From: Nonlabens sp.
Lineage (GTDB): Bacteria; Bacteroidota; Bacteroidia; Flavobacteriales; Flavobacteriaceae
Direction: 5' to 3'
Length of the DNA stretch: 30,398 bases
Assembly (NCBI GenBank): GCA_023301395.1
Contig: JALZUY010000192.1
Span: 1 to 30,398, forward strand
Position 1 is the first letter of the stretch. Each line of letters begins with the position of its first letter. Below, in pieces: positions 16,732 to 25,471 of the stretch. The position numbers were made by a program, and so were the translations under genes. The notes under the pieces are model-generated. The model saw only the letters and a program-made list of their open reading frames with translations. It was not told the origin of the DNA and made no database searches.

Positions 16732-19314
16732 ATGATGACAAGAAAGCTAACACACTCGCTACTTATAGTAGTGGTATTTTTATTAGGTACTACTATTAAG
16801 GCGCAACAGGCAGATACGCCTATAGGAAATGCTACAAAATACAAACTAGGAGAGATTACCGTAACGGGAAGTCAAACCTATAATGAGAATACTGTAACTG
16901 CCTTTACTGGTTTACGTAAAGGAGACGAAATTTATGTTCCAGGACAACGATTGAGTGATGTGGTAAAGAAATTATGGGATTTGAAACTCTTTAGTGATAT
17001 CAGATTTTATAAAACGAGCGTAGTGCCAGACCCTAAAGGTGGTGCCATGGATATTATTAACCTAGAATTGAATATTGTTGAGGTTCCTAACCTTAATAAT
17101 GTAGATTTTACAGGGATTAAAGAAGGAAAGGCAAAAGATCTAAGAACCGAGTTAAAGCTAACCACAGGTCGTAAGGCCACTGAAAATCTTGTAACAAATA
17201 CTCGTAATTTTGTAGAAAACAAATACAAAGAAAAAGGTTTCTTGTATGCAGACGCATTAGTAAGAGTTAGAGAGGTAGAAGATACATCTGCTCAGAGTAC
17301 GAATCGTGTGGATATGAAAATCGACATCAATAAAGGTGAAAAAGTTAAAATTAACGAGATTACTTTTACGGGTAATGAGTTGATTGAAGATAAAAAGCTG
17401 CGCAAGGCGATGAGAAATACCAAACGTCGCAATCCTTTTAGATTATTAAAGCGATCTAAATATATAGAGGCAAGCTATCAAGAAGATTTAAATGCAGTAC
17501 TTGACACTTATAAAGAAAAAGGTTTTAGAGATGCACGTATTTTAGGTGATACTCTTGTAAAAGATAGTGATAAGAGAATATCGCTAGAGGTTAAAGTAGA
17601 AGAAGGTAAAAAATATTATTTCGGTAATATTGAGTTTATAGGGAATACCGTTTATACTGACAATCAGTTAAGACGCCTTCTTCAAGTAGACAAAGGAGAT
17701 GTTTATAATGGTGTGGCATTCTATAACCGTATTAGTAATCCACAAGACCCAGATTCTAATGATATTTCAAATCAGTATCAAAATAACGGGTATTTATTCT
17801 CATCTGTAAACGCTGTAGAAACTCGTGTTTATAACGATACTATTGATTTTGAAGTGCGTATTGTAGAAGGAGAAGAAGCATTCTTTAATAACATTACCGT
17901 TACTGGAAATACGAGAACAAACGATCATGTAATTTATAGAAATTTACGAACTATTCCAGGAGAAAGATATTCTAGACAAAAAATCATTAACTCCATACGT
18001 GAATTAGGTCAGTTAGGATTCTTCAATCCCGAAACAATTAATCCACAACTTAAAAATGTGAGCCAGCAAGATGGTACGGTGGATGTTGAATATCAACTTG
18101 AAGAAGCTGGAGCTAGTCAAATAGAATTACAAGGTGGTTATGGTGGTGGTGGATTTGTAGGGACGCTAGGATTGCGTTTTAATAATTTCTCATTACGTAA
18201 TTTATTTAATGGAGATGCTTATGAACCGGTTCCAATGGGTGATGGACAAACTCTTGCTATACGTGCACAAGCAAGTACGATCTTTAGAACATATAGTTTA
18301 AACTTTACTGAGCCATGGTTAGGAGGTAAAAAACCAGTATCACTTAACGTGTCATTTTCTCATAGTGAGCAATTCCGTGTAAATTCAACAGATTTCAGTG
18401 AGGTTGACCGCAATCAGCGTTTTTTAATCACTGGTGGTACAGTAGGTATTGCAAAACGTCTAGAATGGCCAGATAACTTCTTCCAGTTTTCACAAGCGGT
18501 TTCATTCCAGCATTATAACTTAAAGAATTTCCAAAGTCAATTATTTAATTTCCCAAATGGGTTTTCAAATAACCTAGCATATACTATTGGACTAAGTAGA
18601 AATAATGTGGGTGTTAATCCTATTTTCCCTACTTATGGGTCATCATTTTCTATAACAGCAAAATTAACTCCACCTTACTCATTACTTAATGGTGTAGATT
18701 ATGCAACACTAGGAGACCAAGCAGAGTTTCAAACTAACGGTGAAGCAGACCTTGCTAAAGTTGATCAAGAACGATTCAAATTTTTAGAATTCTATAAAGT
18801 AAAATTTCAGGGAACATGGTACACTAAGTTATATGATAAACTAATTTTACAAACTAATACAGAATTTGGTTTCCTAGGAGCTTATAATCAAGATCGTGGA
18901 TTAGTTCCATTTGAACGTTTCTTTGTAGGTGGAGATGGACTAGGAGCTTTCTCTTTAGATGGTCGTGATATTATAAGGTTGCGTGGTTATGATAACTCAG
19001 CGCTTACTACTAATCTAGATGGAGATACCGTTTATAATAAATTCTCATTTGAGTTAAGATATCCTATCTCATTAGAACAAGCTGCTTCTATTTATGTATT
19101 ATCATTTGCAGAGGCTGGTGGTTCCTATCAACAATTTAGAGATTATAACCCATTTGAGGTTCAGCGATCTGCAGGAGCAGGATTGCGTATATTTATGCCT
19201 GCATTTGGATTGTTAGGTATTGATTTTGCTTACGGATTTGATAAAGTGCCTACAGCAATTAGTAATGACCCTAGTGGATGGAATGTTCACTTTATTATAG
19301 GGCAACAATTCTAG
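16732..19314 (+). CDS. bamA: Outer-membrane protein assembly factor BamA
   Basis: Core component of the BAM machine that folds beta-barrel proteins into the outer membrane. After a signal peptide (ending GTTIKA/QQ) come repeated POTRA domains (to about residue 450) with the recurring pattern of a G-x-x-(F/Y)-x-x-N/T turn (for example ITVTGSQTYN, ITFTGNELIE, IEFIGNTVYT, ITVTGNTRTN). The C-terminal Omp85 barrel begins near IELQGGYGGGGFVG and contains the family loop motif IRLRGYD (about 748-753) and a terminal Phe (HFIIGQQF). I chose the ATG at 16732, one base past the uppS stop; ATG 16735 is equally possible, while a GTG at 16717 is less likely. About 860 residues, typical of Bacteroidota BamA. 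Confidence 0.95.
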   Translation: MMTRKLTHSLLIVVVFLLGTTIKAQQADTPIGNATKYKLGEITVTGSQTYNENTVTAFTGLRKGDEIYVPGQRLSDVVKKLWDLKLFSDIRFYKTSVVPDPKGGAMDIINLELNIVEVPNLNNVDFTGIKEGKAKDLRTELKLTTGRKATENLVTNTRNFVENKYKEKGFLYADALVRVREVEDTSAQSTNRVDMKIDINKGEKVKINEITFTGNELIEDKKLRKAMRNTKRRNPFRLLKRSKYIEASYQEDLNAVLDTYKEKGFRDARILGDTLVKDSDKRISLEVKVEEGKKYYFGNIEFIGNTVYTDNQLRRLLQVDKGDVYNGVAFYNRISNPQDPDSNDISNQYQNNGYLFSSVNAVETRVYNDTIDFEVRIVEGEEAFFNNITVTGNTRTNDHVIYRNLRTIPGERYSRQKIINSIRELGQLGFFNPETINPQLKNVSQQDGTVDVEYQLEEAGASQIELQGGYGGGGFVGTLGLRFNNFSLRNLFNGDAYEPVPMGDGQTLAIRAQASTIFRTYSLNFTEPWLGGKKPVSLNVSFSHSEQFRVNSTDFSEVDRNQRFLITGGTVGIAKRLEWPDNFFQFSQAVSFQHYNLKNFQSQLFNFPNGFSNNLAYTIGLSRNNVGVNPIFPTYGSSFSITAKLTPPYSLLNGVDYATLGDQAEFQTNGEADLAKVDQERFKFLEFYKVKFQGTWYTKLYDKLILQTNTEFGFLGAYNQDRGLVPFERFFVGGDGLGAFSLDGRDIIRLRGYDNSALTTNLDGDTVYNKFSFELRYPISLEQAASIYVLSFAEAGGSYQQFRDYNPFEVQRSAGAGLRIFMPAFGLLGIDFAYGFDKVPTAISNDPSGWNVHFIIGQQF

Positions 19315-19349
19315 AATGGCACGATATTTTCTATAAACACTTTGAGCTT

Positions 19350-20210
19350 ATGAAAAATAAGATTTTTGTTATCAGTATAATGGCCTTTATGAGTTTCGCT
19401 TTCGCGAAAGCGCAAGGAGGAACGAGAGGTATAAGAGTAGGTTTCATAGATATGGAATACATTCTTGAAAATGTGCCAGAGTATCAAAAAGCTTCACAGC
19501 AACTCGAGCAAAAGATGGAGAAGTGGAAGCAGCAAATTGATGGGATGAGTCTTGAGGTACAACAAATGAAAGAATCGCTACAAAACGAGCGTGTACTTCT
19601 TACTAATGAGCTCATTGAAGAGAAAGAAGAAGGTATTAAGATTAAGGAGGTAGAGTTGCTAGATTATCAACAAAAACGATTTGGTGCTCAAGGAGATTTT
19701 GTTTTACAAAGAGAACAATTGATACAACCAGTACAGGATCAAGTATTCAATGAAATACGAAAGATAGGTAGCCTTAAAAAGTATGATTATATCCTAGACA
19801 GCTCTGAAGCAGCAATGTTATATAATGCAGAACGTCACGATTTAAGTGATCAAGTGTTAAAATCAATAGGTAGAACTGCTAAGGTTGATTCTAGGAATAA
19901 GGGCAGTAAAAAAGAGCCTACTAAAGAAGAAATTAAAGAACAAGAGAAGGCTGAGCGTTACTTGTCGGTTGAAGACGCAGAAAAAGTTGAAGAAAAAGAA
20001 GAGGCTAAAGAGAAAGTTGTAAACGACAGAGAAAAAGCACGTCTTGAAAAATTAAGAGTTAGAGATTCCATAAAAGTAGCTAGAGCAACAAAGTTTCAAG
20101 CTCGTAGAGATAGTATTATAAAATCTCGTGAAAGACGCAAGGATAGTATCTTAAAAGTGAGAGAAGAAAAAAAGAAGGCAAAGCAAAAAACGCCTCCAGG
20201 CGGTGAATAA
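19350..20210 (+). CDS. OmpH/Skp-family periplasmic chaperone with long charged tail
   Basis: Periplasmic holdase for outer-membrane proteins, next to bamA. The ATG at 19350 begins the signal peptide MKNKIFVISIMAFMSFAFAKA; an earlier in-frame ATG at 19278 inside bamA would put non-signal sequence in front and is rejected. The mature part opens GIRVGFIDMEYILENVPEYQKASQ, the OmpH strand-helix start, then a long coiled coil and the returning strand YDYILDSSEAAMLYN. A C-terminal region of about 100 residues, absent from the second copy, is almost entirely Lys/Arg/Glu/Asp and probably helical. The signal-peptide end AFAKA is encoded by an exact copy of the dispersed palindrome. 286 residues versus 176 for its neighbour. 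Confidence 0.9.
   Translation: MKNKIFVISIMAFMSFAFAKAQGGTRGIRVGFIDMEYILENVPEYQKASQQLEQKMEKWKQQIDGMSLEVQQMKESLQNERVLLTNELIEEKEEGIKIKEVELLDYQQKRFGAQGDFVLQREQLIQPVQDQVFNEIRKIGSLKKYDYILDSSEAAMLYNAERHDLSDQVLKSIGRTAKVDSRNKGSKKEPTKEEIKEQEKAERYLSVEDAEKVEEKEEAKEKVVNDREKARLEKLRVRDSIKVARATKFQARRDSIIKSRERRKDSILKVREEKKKAKQKTPPGGE
19397..19412. repeat. Dispersed 16-bp palindrome, copy 4 (exact, in a signal peptide)
   Basis: Exact CGCTTTCGCGAAAGCG in the first ompH gene. In frame it encodes AFAKA (residues 17-21), giving an Ala-Lys-Ala signal-peptidase I site directly before Gln22. The same register is used at 12204 and 15351. Confidence 0.85.
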
Positions 20211-20224
20211 TAGGTTGATACTAT

Positions 20225-20232
20225 TATATTTG
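20225..20232 (+). promoter_or_regulatory. -7 promoter element before the second ompH gene
   Basis: TATATTTG, an exact TAnnTTTG match, lies in the 72-base gap between the two ompH genes, about 50 bases before the ATG at 20283. No convincing TTG stands at the standard upstream distance. It may allow the shorter chaperone to be made independently of the long operon. Confidence 0.4.
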
Positions 20233-20282
20233 CAGCCTTAAGAATAGAAGTAAAAGCAAAAACAACAATTAATATATAGAAA

Positions 20283-20813
20283 ATGAAACAAGTAAAAACA
20301 CTTATAACAGCAGTAGTAGTGATGTTCCTTATGGCGGGAATGAATACCGTTCAGGCACAAGCGACTGCAAGTAAAGTATGTCACGTAGCTTCTCAAGAGC
20401 TAGTAGAATCGTTACCTCAAGCAAAAGCAGCTGATAAGCAATTGAAAGATCTTGCAAAGACCTATGAAGCGACGTTAGGAGAAATGGATAAAGAATTACA
20501 GTCTAAAGCTGAACAATTAAAGAGCCTTGCTGAGACTCGTAGCGATGAAGAAAATCAACGTGCCTACCAAGAACTTATGGCTGGTCAAAAGAAATTAGAA
20601 GATTACTATCAGAGCTCTCAACAAGCAATGGGTCAAAAAAGAACAGATCTTTTAAAGCCTTTATATAAGAAAGTACGTGAAGCTATTCAAAAAGTAGCTC
20701 GTGCAAAAGGATTTGACTATGTACTTGATTCAACTACAGGTACAGGAGTTATCCTTGCTGATGGTTATGATATCACACCAGACGTAAAAAAAGAATTAGG
20801 TATCACTCAATAA
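20283..20813 (+). CDS. ompH: OmpH/Skp-family periplasmic chaperone
   Basis: Second Skp-like chaperone, expected to hold unfolded outer-membrane proteins in the periplasm on the way to BamA. A signal peptide (about 1-23, ending NTVQA) is followed by the short strand ASKVCHVASQELVESLPQAK, a long Lys/Glu/Gln-rich helical hairpin (about 45-130) and the closing strand FDYVLDSTTGTGVILADGYDIT, which is the OmpH fold order. Its 176 residues match ordinary Skp/OmpH. It is the last gene before a strong terminator and has a -7-like element of its own. Tandem paralogues after bamA are common in Flavobacteriia. Confidence 0.93.
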   Translation: MKQVKTLITAVVVMFLMAGMNTVQAQATASKVCHVASQELVESLPQAKAADKQLKDLAKTYEATLGEMDKELQSKAEQLKSLAETRSDEENQRAYQELMAGQKKLEDYYQSSQQAMGQKRTDLLKPLYKKVREAIQKVARAKGFDYVLDSTTGTGVILADGYDITPDVKKELGITQ

Positions 20814-20830
20814 TTAGGAGATACACTTAC

Positions 20831-20863
20831 AAAAACCGCTTAGATATTCTGAGCGGTTTTTTT
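20831..20863 (+). terminator. Rho-independent terminator after the bamA-ompH operon
   Basis: Stem AAAAACCGCT (20831-20840) with AGCGGTTTTT (20852-20861), extended inward by further pairs to a small loop, and followed by T residues. It starts 17 bases after the ompH stop, ending the envelope operon before murI. Confidence 0.9.
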
Positions 20864-20900
20864 GTGTTTTAAATTCTCGTAATCCTATTATCTTTATACC

Positions 20901-21689
20901 ATGAGTAATAAGCAACCTATTGGCTTTTTTGATAGTGGAGTAGGAGGAACTTCTGTATGGAAAGAAGTCGTGCAACTATTACCACATGAGAACACGATAT
21001 ACCTTGCTGATAGTATCCATGCTCCATATGGACGCAAACCAAAAGATAAAATTACCCAACTGTGTATTAAAAACACAGAATACTTGTTGAGTCGTGGATG
21101 TAAACTCATAGCCATTCCATGTAATACGGCAACCACAAATAGTATAGCATATCTTAGAAATCATTATGATGTTCCCTTTATAGGAATAGAGCCAGCCATA
21201 AAACCAGCAGCTTTAAATAGTACTACAGGTAAAATAGGAATCCTTGCAACTCAAGGAACTTTAACTAGTGAGCTATTTAATAGAACTCAACGAGCCTTTA
21301 CTAAAGACGTGAATACTATAGAGATTGTAGGAACAGGTATAGTAGAACTTATAGAGTCTGGCAAAAAAGATTCTGAGGAAATGCGAGAGTTACTGATAGA
21401 AATTACAGAACCATTCATGATATCTGGAATTGACTATTTAGTGTTGGGTTGCAGTCATTATCCTTATATAAAAGATATGTTGCAGGACTTAATGCCTAGT
21501 AGGGTGAGAATTATAGACAGTGGAGCAGCTGTCGCTAGACAAACATTCCATGTTTTAAAAGAATTCAATCTATTGAATCAACAAGAACAAATGGGGAGTC
21601 ATGAGTTGTTTTCTAATCAAGACCCTAAGGTTCTTGAAGAACTCACTAGCAAAGTTGAAAACCGGAAAGTGAGTTTTCTAGACTTTTAA
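20901..21689 (+). CDS. murI: Glutamate racemase
   Basis: Converts L-glutamate to D-glutamate for peptidoglycan in the cytoplasm. The two catalytic cysteines are in place: Cys74 in AIPCNTAT and Cys184 in LVLGCSHYPY. The N-terminal GFFDSGVGGTSVWKEV (Asp11, Ser12) and APYGRKP blocks complete the active site. Its 262 residues are typical. A strong terminator lies just upstream, so it has separate transcription; TATCTTTA at 20889-20896 is one base from the -7 consensus but its start would be almost on the ATG. Its stop lies only two bases from the stop of the convergent regulator gene, with no terminator between. Confidence 0.97.
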   Translation: MSNKQPIGFFDSGVGGTSVWKEVVQLLPHENTIYLADSIHAPYGRKPKDKITQLCIKNTEYLLSRGCKLIAIPCNTATTNSIAYLRNHYDVPFIGIEPAIKPAALNSTTGKIGILATQGTLTSELFNRTQRAFTKDVNTIEIVGTGIVELIESGKKDSEEMRELLIEITEPFMISGIDYLVLGCSHYPYIKDMLQDLMPSRVRIIDSGAAVARQTFHVLKEFNLLNQQEQMGSHELFSNQDPKVLEELTSKVENRKVSFLDF

Positions 21690-21691
21690 AT

Positions 21692-22426
21692 TTAACTGAA
21701 AAACTTAAAAAGCTCTAACTTACGACTAGGGCTTACTGGTAATTCTACATCACCTAGCATTACACTACCACCTTTACCTTTTTTATAAGCCGTTACATGA
21801 GAAGCATTAATCAAGTGTGATTTATGAATTCTACAAAAACCTTTTTCAGATAACATATCGTCAAAATGTTTTAATGTTTTAGAAACTAGTTTTTGAGAAT
21901 TTGCTAGATAAACATTGGTGTAATTATCATCGGCAGTGCAATAGATGATATGCTTTACTGGGATAACTTCAAAACCTTCTTGAGTGGGAATCGTAATCTT
22001 ATCGTGGAGTTGAGAACTATCTTGTTCTTTAACTGATAATCCTACGTGCACTTCTTCCTCACGCTCTTTAATGTTTTTTACAATATCTACTGCTTTGATG
22101 AGCTCATCAATTTCAATAGGTTTTAATAAATAATAGGCCGCTTGTTGATTAAGAGCTTCCTTTGCATACTGATCATATGCAGTTACAAAAATAGTTTCAA
22201 AATCACGATTTCCTAACTTATCTAACAAGTCAAATGCAGTTCCATAAGGCATTTCTACATCTAGAAATAGTAAGTCTATATCTGTTTTGCGTAATAGTTG
22301 TAGAGCCTCATCAACATTTGAAGCTTCATCAACTACAGTAACATTAGGACAATACTTAGATAAATACTTTTTAAGAATCTCTCTTGAGATTTGCTCGTCT
22401 TCAACGATTATGGCTTTTAAATTCAT
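21692..22426 (-). CDS. LytTR-family response regulator
   Basis: DNA-binding response regulator of the LytR/AlgR type. The receiver domain (1-120) has the acidic pair Glu9/Asp10 in IIVEDE, phosphoacceptor Asp56 in LLFLDVEMP, Thr82 in FVTAYD and Lys102 in LLKPI. The LytTR domain (about 140-243) has the motif run GFEVIPVKHIIYCTADDNYTNVYL, FCRIHKSHLIN and LPVSPSRK. The 244 residues are typical. It is last in an operon with the sensor kinase and an unknown exported protein (2-base gap), so those are its likely partners. Its targets are not shown; the divergent SIMPL/VWA genes are the nearest candidates by position only. Confidence 0.95.
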   Translation of the reverse strand: MNLKAIIVEDEQISREILKKYLSKYCPNVTVVDEASNVDEALQLLRKTDIDLLFLDVEMPYGTAFDLLDKLGNRDFETIFVTAYDQYAKEALNQQAAYYLLKPIEIDELIKAVDIVKNIKEREEEVHVGLSVKEQDSSQLHDKITIPTQEGFEVIPVKHIIYCTADDNYTNVYLANSQKLVSKTLKHFDDMLSEKGFCRIHKSHLINASHVTAYKKGKGGSVMLGDVELPVSPSRKLELFKFFS

Positions 22427-22428
22427 AA

Positions 22429-23040
22429 TTACTCTATTTTCCAGATATCAAATTCACTTCTCACAGTGTTTAAGATTTCATTTACATATTGTATTTCATC
22501 TACCTCTGGGAAATGTTTTAGATTCGCAGAAGGGTTCCCATATTCAAAAGAATTATAATTCTTTAAATATTTAATTTGAAAAGAGAATGATTGACCATCA
22601 ACAAAATCTATTAGACCTATTGTATTCCAATATTTTCTCTCTGGTACACCTCTTATTGTATCTAAATATAAAATTACTTCTCTACTAGTTGCCCGCTTCC
22701 ATTCAATCGTATCGCTATTTGGTATGTCTAATGCAAAGCTTCTTAGAAAGTTCTGAAATATATAATCATGCTCACTTTTTGGCATCAAAAGCCTTTTAGT
22801 CACTTTCGGTTCTAAGCTATCAAAATGCTCATAAAATTCAGCATTCCAACTATTATCTTCTCGCTGATACATTCGAAACAAAGATGAATAGTTAGATATT
22901 GCTAGATTTTGATAAATACGTATTTCAACTTTATGAGCAAGTGAATCTGGAATGATAAAGTCTTTATTTTTACTGCTAATATTTTGTGCGCCTAGAGCAC
23001 AAGAAAATAAAAAACATAAAAAGTATATAAATTGATTCAT
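22429..23040 (-). CDS. Unrecognised exported protein between kinase and regulator
   Basis: I do not recognise this 203-residue protein. I chose the ATG at 23040, which begins MNQFIYFLCFLFSCALGAQ, a good signal peptide; an ATG at 23064 would overlap the kinase stop by 14 bases and add eight residues. Cleavage after GAQ looks more likely than lipidation at the Cys, because LFSC is a poor lipobox. The mature part mixes charged and aromatic residues, with strand-like repeats (HKVEIRIYQN, REVILYLDTI, QSFSFQIKYL) and a final helix (VNEILNTVRSEFDIW), so it is probably a soluble beta-rich periplasmic domain. Gaps of 10 and 2 bases to its neighbours place it in the kinase operon. A stimulus-binding accessory role is inference. 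Confidence 0.75.
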   Translation of the reverse strand: MNQFIYFLCFLFSCALGAQNISSKNKDFIIPDSLAHKVEIRIYQNLAISNYSSLFRMYQREDNSWNAEFYEHFDSLEPKVTKRLLMPKSEHDYIFQNFLRSFALDIPNSDTIEWKRATSREVILYLDTIRGVPERKYWNTIGLIDFVDGQSFSFQIKYLKNYNSFEYGNPSANLKHFPEVDEIQYVNEILNTVRSEFDIWKIE

Positions 23041-23050
23041 GGGTTTTATT

Positions 23051-25390
23051 TTAACTAGGAACATTCATTTTCACAACCACCTCAGTACCTATATCTGGTA
23101 GTAATCCTGCATCACTTATGAGCATTTCTATCTCACAATTGTGCAACTCGTTAAGTAAAGCTACTCTGTTTTCTACATTTCCTAAACCTTTACTTTTGCG
23201 TTTCTTTTGATGTTCTGTTTTGAATTCTTTTGACTTAGTACGACCTATTCCGTTGTCTGTTATGGTGACTATGATCTCGTTTCCTGCTTTTGCAAAACCT
23301 ACTTTTAAAAAGCCTTTCTTGTCCTTATATCTCAATCCATGCCATACCGCATTTTCTATGATAGGCTGCAGTAACATAGGAGGAACGTTTAAAGAAATGT
23401 CTTCAAGTAATGGGTCAATGATAAATTCATAGTCAAACTTGTCTTTAAACCGCTCGTGTTCCAGTTTGAGATAAAGCCCTAATAGTTCTGTTTCCTTAGC
23501 TAGAGGAATAAAATCAAGTTCTGAGTTTTCAAGAACGCTGCGCATGAGTTTAGAAAAGTCTGCCAGGTATTTATTTGCAGCGCGCTCGTCATTCATAGCG
23601 ATATAGCTATTAACTGAGTTAAGTGCGTTAAATATAAAATGTGGATTCATTTGACTACGCAATGATTTGAGAGCTAGTAAACGATTGTTAATGCGTTGTT
23701 GCTGGTTATTGCGCCACATGAAATAAGCTAGTGTGATTAATAATAGGGTAAGCGCAGCTAGTGAGTAAATAATCCATCGCTGGCGTTGATTAACTTGCTC
23801 CGTTAATTCACGCTCGGTATTGATGAGAGAGATTCTGTTTTCTGTGAGCTCGCGATCTTTTTCTAGTGTAAGAATACGAGTTTGTCTATTTAATAGGTCT
23901 TGTGCTTTACGAGTATTTACAGCAATTTCTTCTTCTTTTTGATCGTATAATAAATCAACGGTTTCAATATAAATCTCATTATATTTTAAGGACTTTGAAG
24001 TGTTACCGTTATTGCGATAGAGTTTAGAAAGATTGCGAGCGGCTTCTTTCTTAGTATCGAGATCTTCACTTGAGCTAGCTTCTTTAAAACTACTTTCATA
24101 AGATGCGATAGCTTCGGTAAAGTTGTTTGTTGCCTTATAAGCTTCGGCGATTTTGAGTTGTTCTTTTTGTTTAGAAAATGCTGTAGAAGCTGCTACTGGT
24201 ACAAGAGAAACGGCACTTACTTCTTCCTCTACAACAATTTCTTCTAGTTCCATATCATCTTCCAGCGCTCTGGAATCCATATCGGCTATTGCCAGTGGTT
24301 TTGCTCTTGCGTTATCTATAAGTTCAATATTGTTTTTACGTAAAGCAATTTCTTTGTCATACTGCTGGTTGCTGTTATAAAAATCGGCAGTGACGGATTG
24401 GGTCATGACGTTGCTAGAAACGCCTTCATTTTTAGACTCTTTAATAGCGTTGTTATAATAAGACTCTGCAGCAATTACTTGACCAGTTTGATTGTAAGCA
24501 TTTGCAACGTTAGTATTCAATTGAGGTGTTAAGCCTTGTAGTTTATTAGTCTCAGCAATATTAAGAGCTAGTTTAAAATACTTAAGCGATTGATCGGTGT
24601 TGTTGGTTTTTTGGTATGCATTTCCTAGAGTAGTGTAAGCCTTAATGGTTTGTTGATTTGTTAATCCAATCGATGCTTTATCCGTTCTTGAAGAGGCTTT
24701 TTTTGAAGCTTTATTTTTTAAAGTATTGCTATTTGATAATATAGCTTCTAGTGTTTTTATAGCTTCTTGATAATTTCCATTACTCTGTAAAGACTCAGCA
24801 AGTTTAAGTTGTCTTTGTGGAGCGTTCTGGGATTTTATAGCAGCTTTATAGTTAGTAATAGCAAGATCTGCTTGTTTATTAAAAAGATATAAATCACCTA
24901 GTTTTTCATAAGCTTGTGCTTCTTTACTAGCAGTTAATTCCTGTGGGTTATTAGATAAGGCAGCGATAAGAAAATCGGCTGTTTTTTGAGCATCTTTCTT
25001 GAGATAAACTTGAGCGCTATCTAGCAATACTTCATAATTCAAGGATTGCAATTTATCTTTTTGAGAGCTGTCATTTATTACTTGAATCTCTATGTCTTCA
25101 TTACTATTTATTCTATAATAAACGGTTTCAAAATCAGATCTTCTTATAATGATCTCATCTCCTAAATTTGCTGGAATTTTAAAATAGCCTAATGCATTTG
25201 TAGTAGCATATCGACCCATAGGGCCTTCTATATTCACTCCACTCACTGGTTGACGTTCACCTGTTATCACACGACCTTCTAGTACCATATTAGTTCTTTC
25301 GCTGGCAGATTTGCGTGATTCATTACTTTGGGCTACAACTGTTGTTATGGCGCTTACAAATAGTATAATAAATAGGAATATTGCTTTCAT
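23051..25390 (-). CDS. TPR-containing LytS-type sensor histidine kinase
   Basis: Membrane sensor kinase partnered with the LytTR regulator. I chose the ATG at 25390 (MKAIFLFIILFVSAITTVVAQ, a signal peptide); an ATG at 25411 adds seven residues. Positions below count from 25390. Order: a carboxypeptidase-regulatory-like beta domain (about 36-100: LEGRVITGERQPVSGVNI, ALGYFKIP), tetratricopeptide repeats (about 125-475), a coiled coil, one membrane helix (about 540-558), then the His_kinase module with phosphoacceptor His584 in MNPHFIFNALNS and an ATP-binding part with PPMLLQPIIENAVWHG and DNGIG. The TPR part is therefore periplasmic. An acidic insert (about 373-390) interrupts the repeats. 779 residues. 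The ligand is unknown. Confidence 0.92.
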   Translation of the reverse strand: MKAIFLFIILFVSAITTVVAQSNESRKSASERTNMVLEGRVITGERQPVSGVNIEGPMGRYATTNALGYFKIPANLGDEIIIRRSDFETVYYRINSNEDIEIQVINDSSQKDKLQSLNYEVLLDSAQVYLKKDAQKTADFLIAALSNNPQELTASKEAQAYEKLGDLYLFNKQADLAITNYKAAIKSQNAPQRQLKLAESLQSNGNYQEAIKTLEAILSNSNTLKNKASKKASSRTDKASIGLTNQQTIKAYTTLGNAYQKTNNTDQSLKYFKLALNIAETNKLQGLTPQLNTNVANAYNQTGQVIAAESYYNNAIKESKNEGVSSNVMTQSVTADFYNSNQQYDKEIALRKNNIELIDNARAKPLAIADMDSRALEDDMELEEIVVEEEVSAVSLVPVAASTAFSKQKEQLKIAEAYKATNNFTEAIASYESSFKEASSSEDLDTKKEAARNLSKLYRNNGNTSKSLKYNEIYIETVDLLYDQKEEEIAVNTRKAQDLLNRQTRILTLEKDRELTENRISLINTERELTEQVNQRQRWIIYSLAALTLLLITLAYFMWRNNQQQRINNRLLALKSLRSQMNPHFIFNALNSVNSYIAMNDERAANKYLADFSKLMRSVLENSELDFIPLAKETELLGLYLKLEHERFKDKFDYEFIIDPLLEDISLNVPPMLLQPIIENAVWHGLRYKDKKGFLKVGFAKAGNEIIVTITDNGIGRTKSKEFKTEHQKKRKSKGLGNVENRVALLNELHNCEIEMLISDAGLLPDIGTEVVVKMNVPS

Positions 25391-25471
25391 ATCGAGTGTA
25401 AACTTAGGCATTAAAAGCTAGATGGTTTCAATCACTGTGCCGTTTATGGGCGGTTTTGGGTTGGTTTAATA

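Noticed and set aside
19278..19349. Upstream in-frame ATG of the first ompH gene inside the bamA 3' end
   Set aside because: The 24 extra residues overlap the BamA C-terminus and precede a proper signal peptide starting at 19350.
25399..25431. Possible kinase-operon promoter (TTG-N22-TAAGTTTA on the minus strand)
   Set aside because: The -7 element is one base off, the spacing is long, and the start would fall within a few bases of the ATG; too weak to list.
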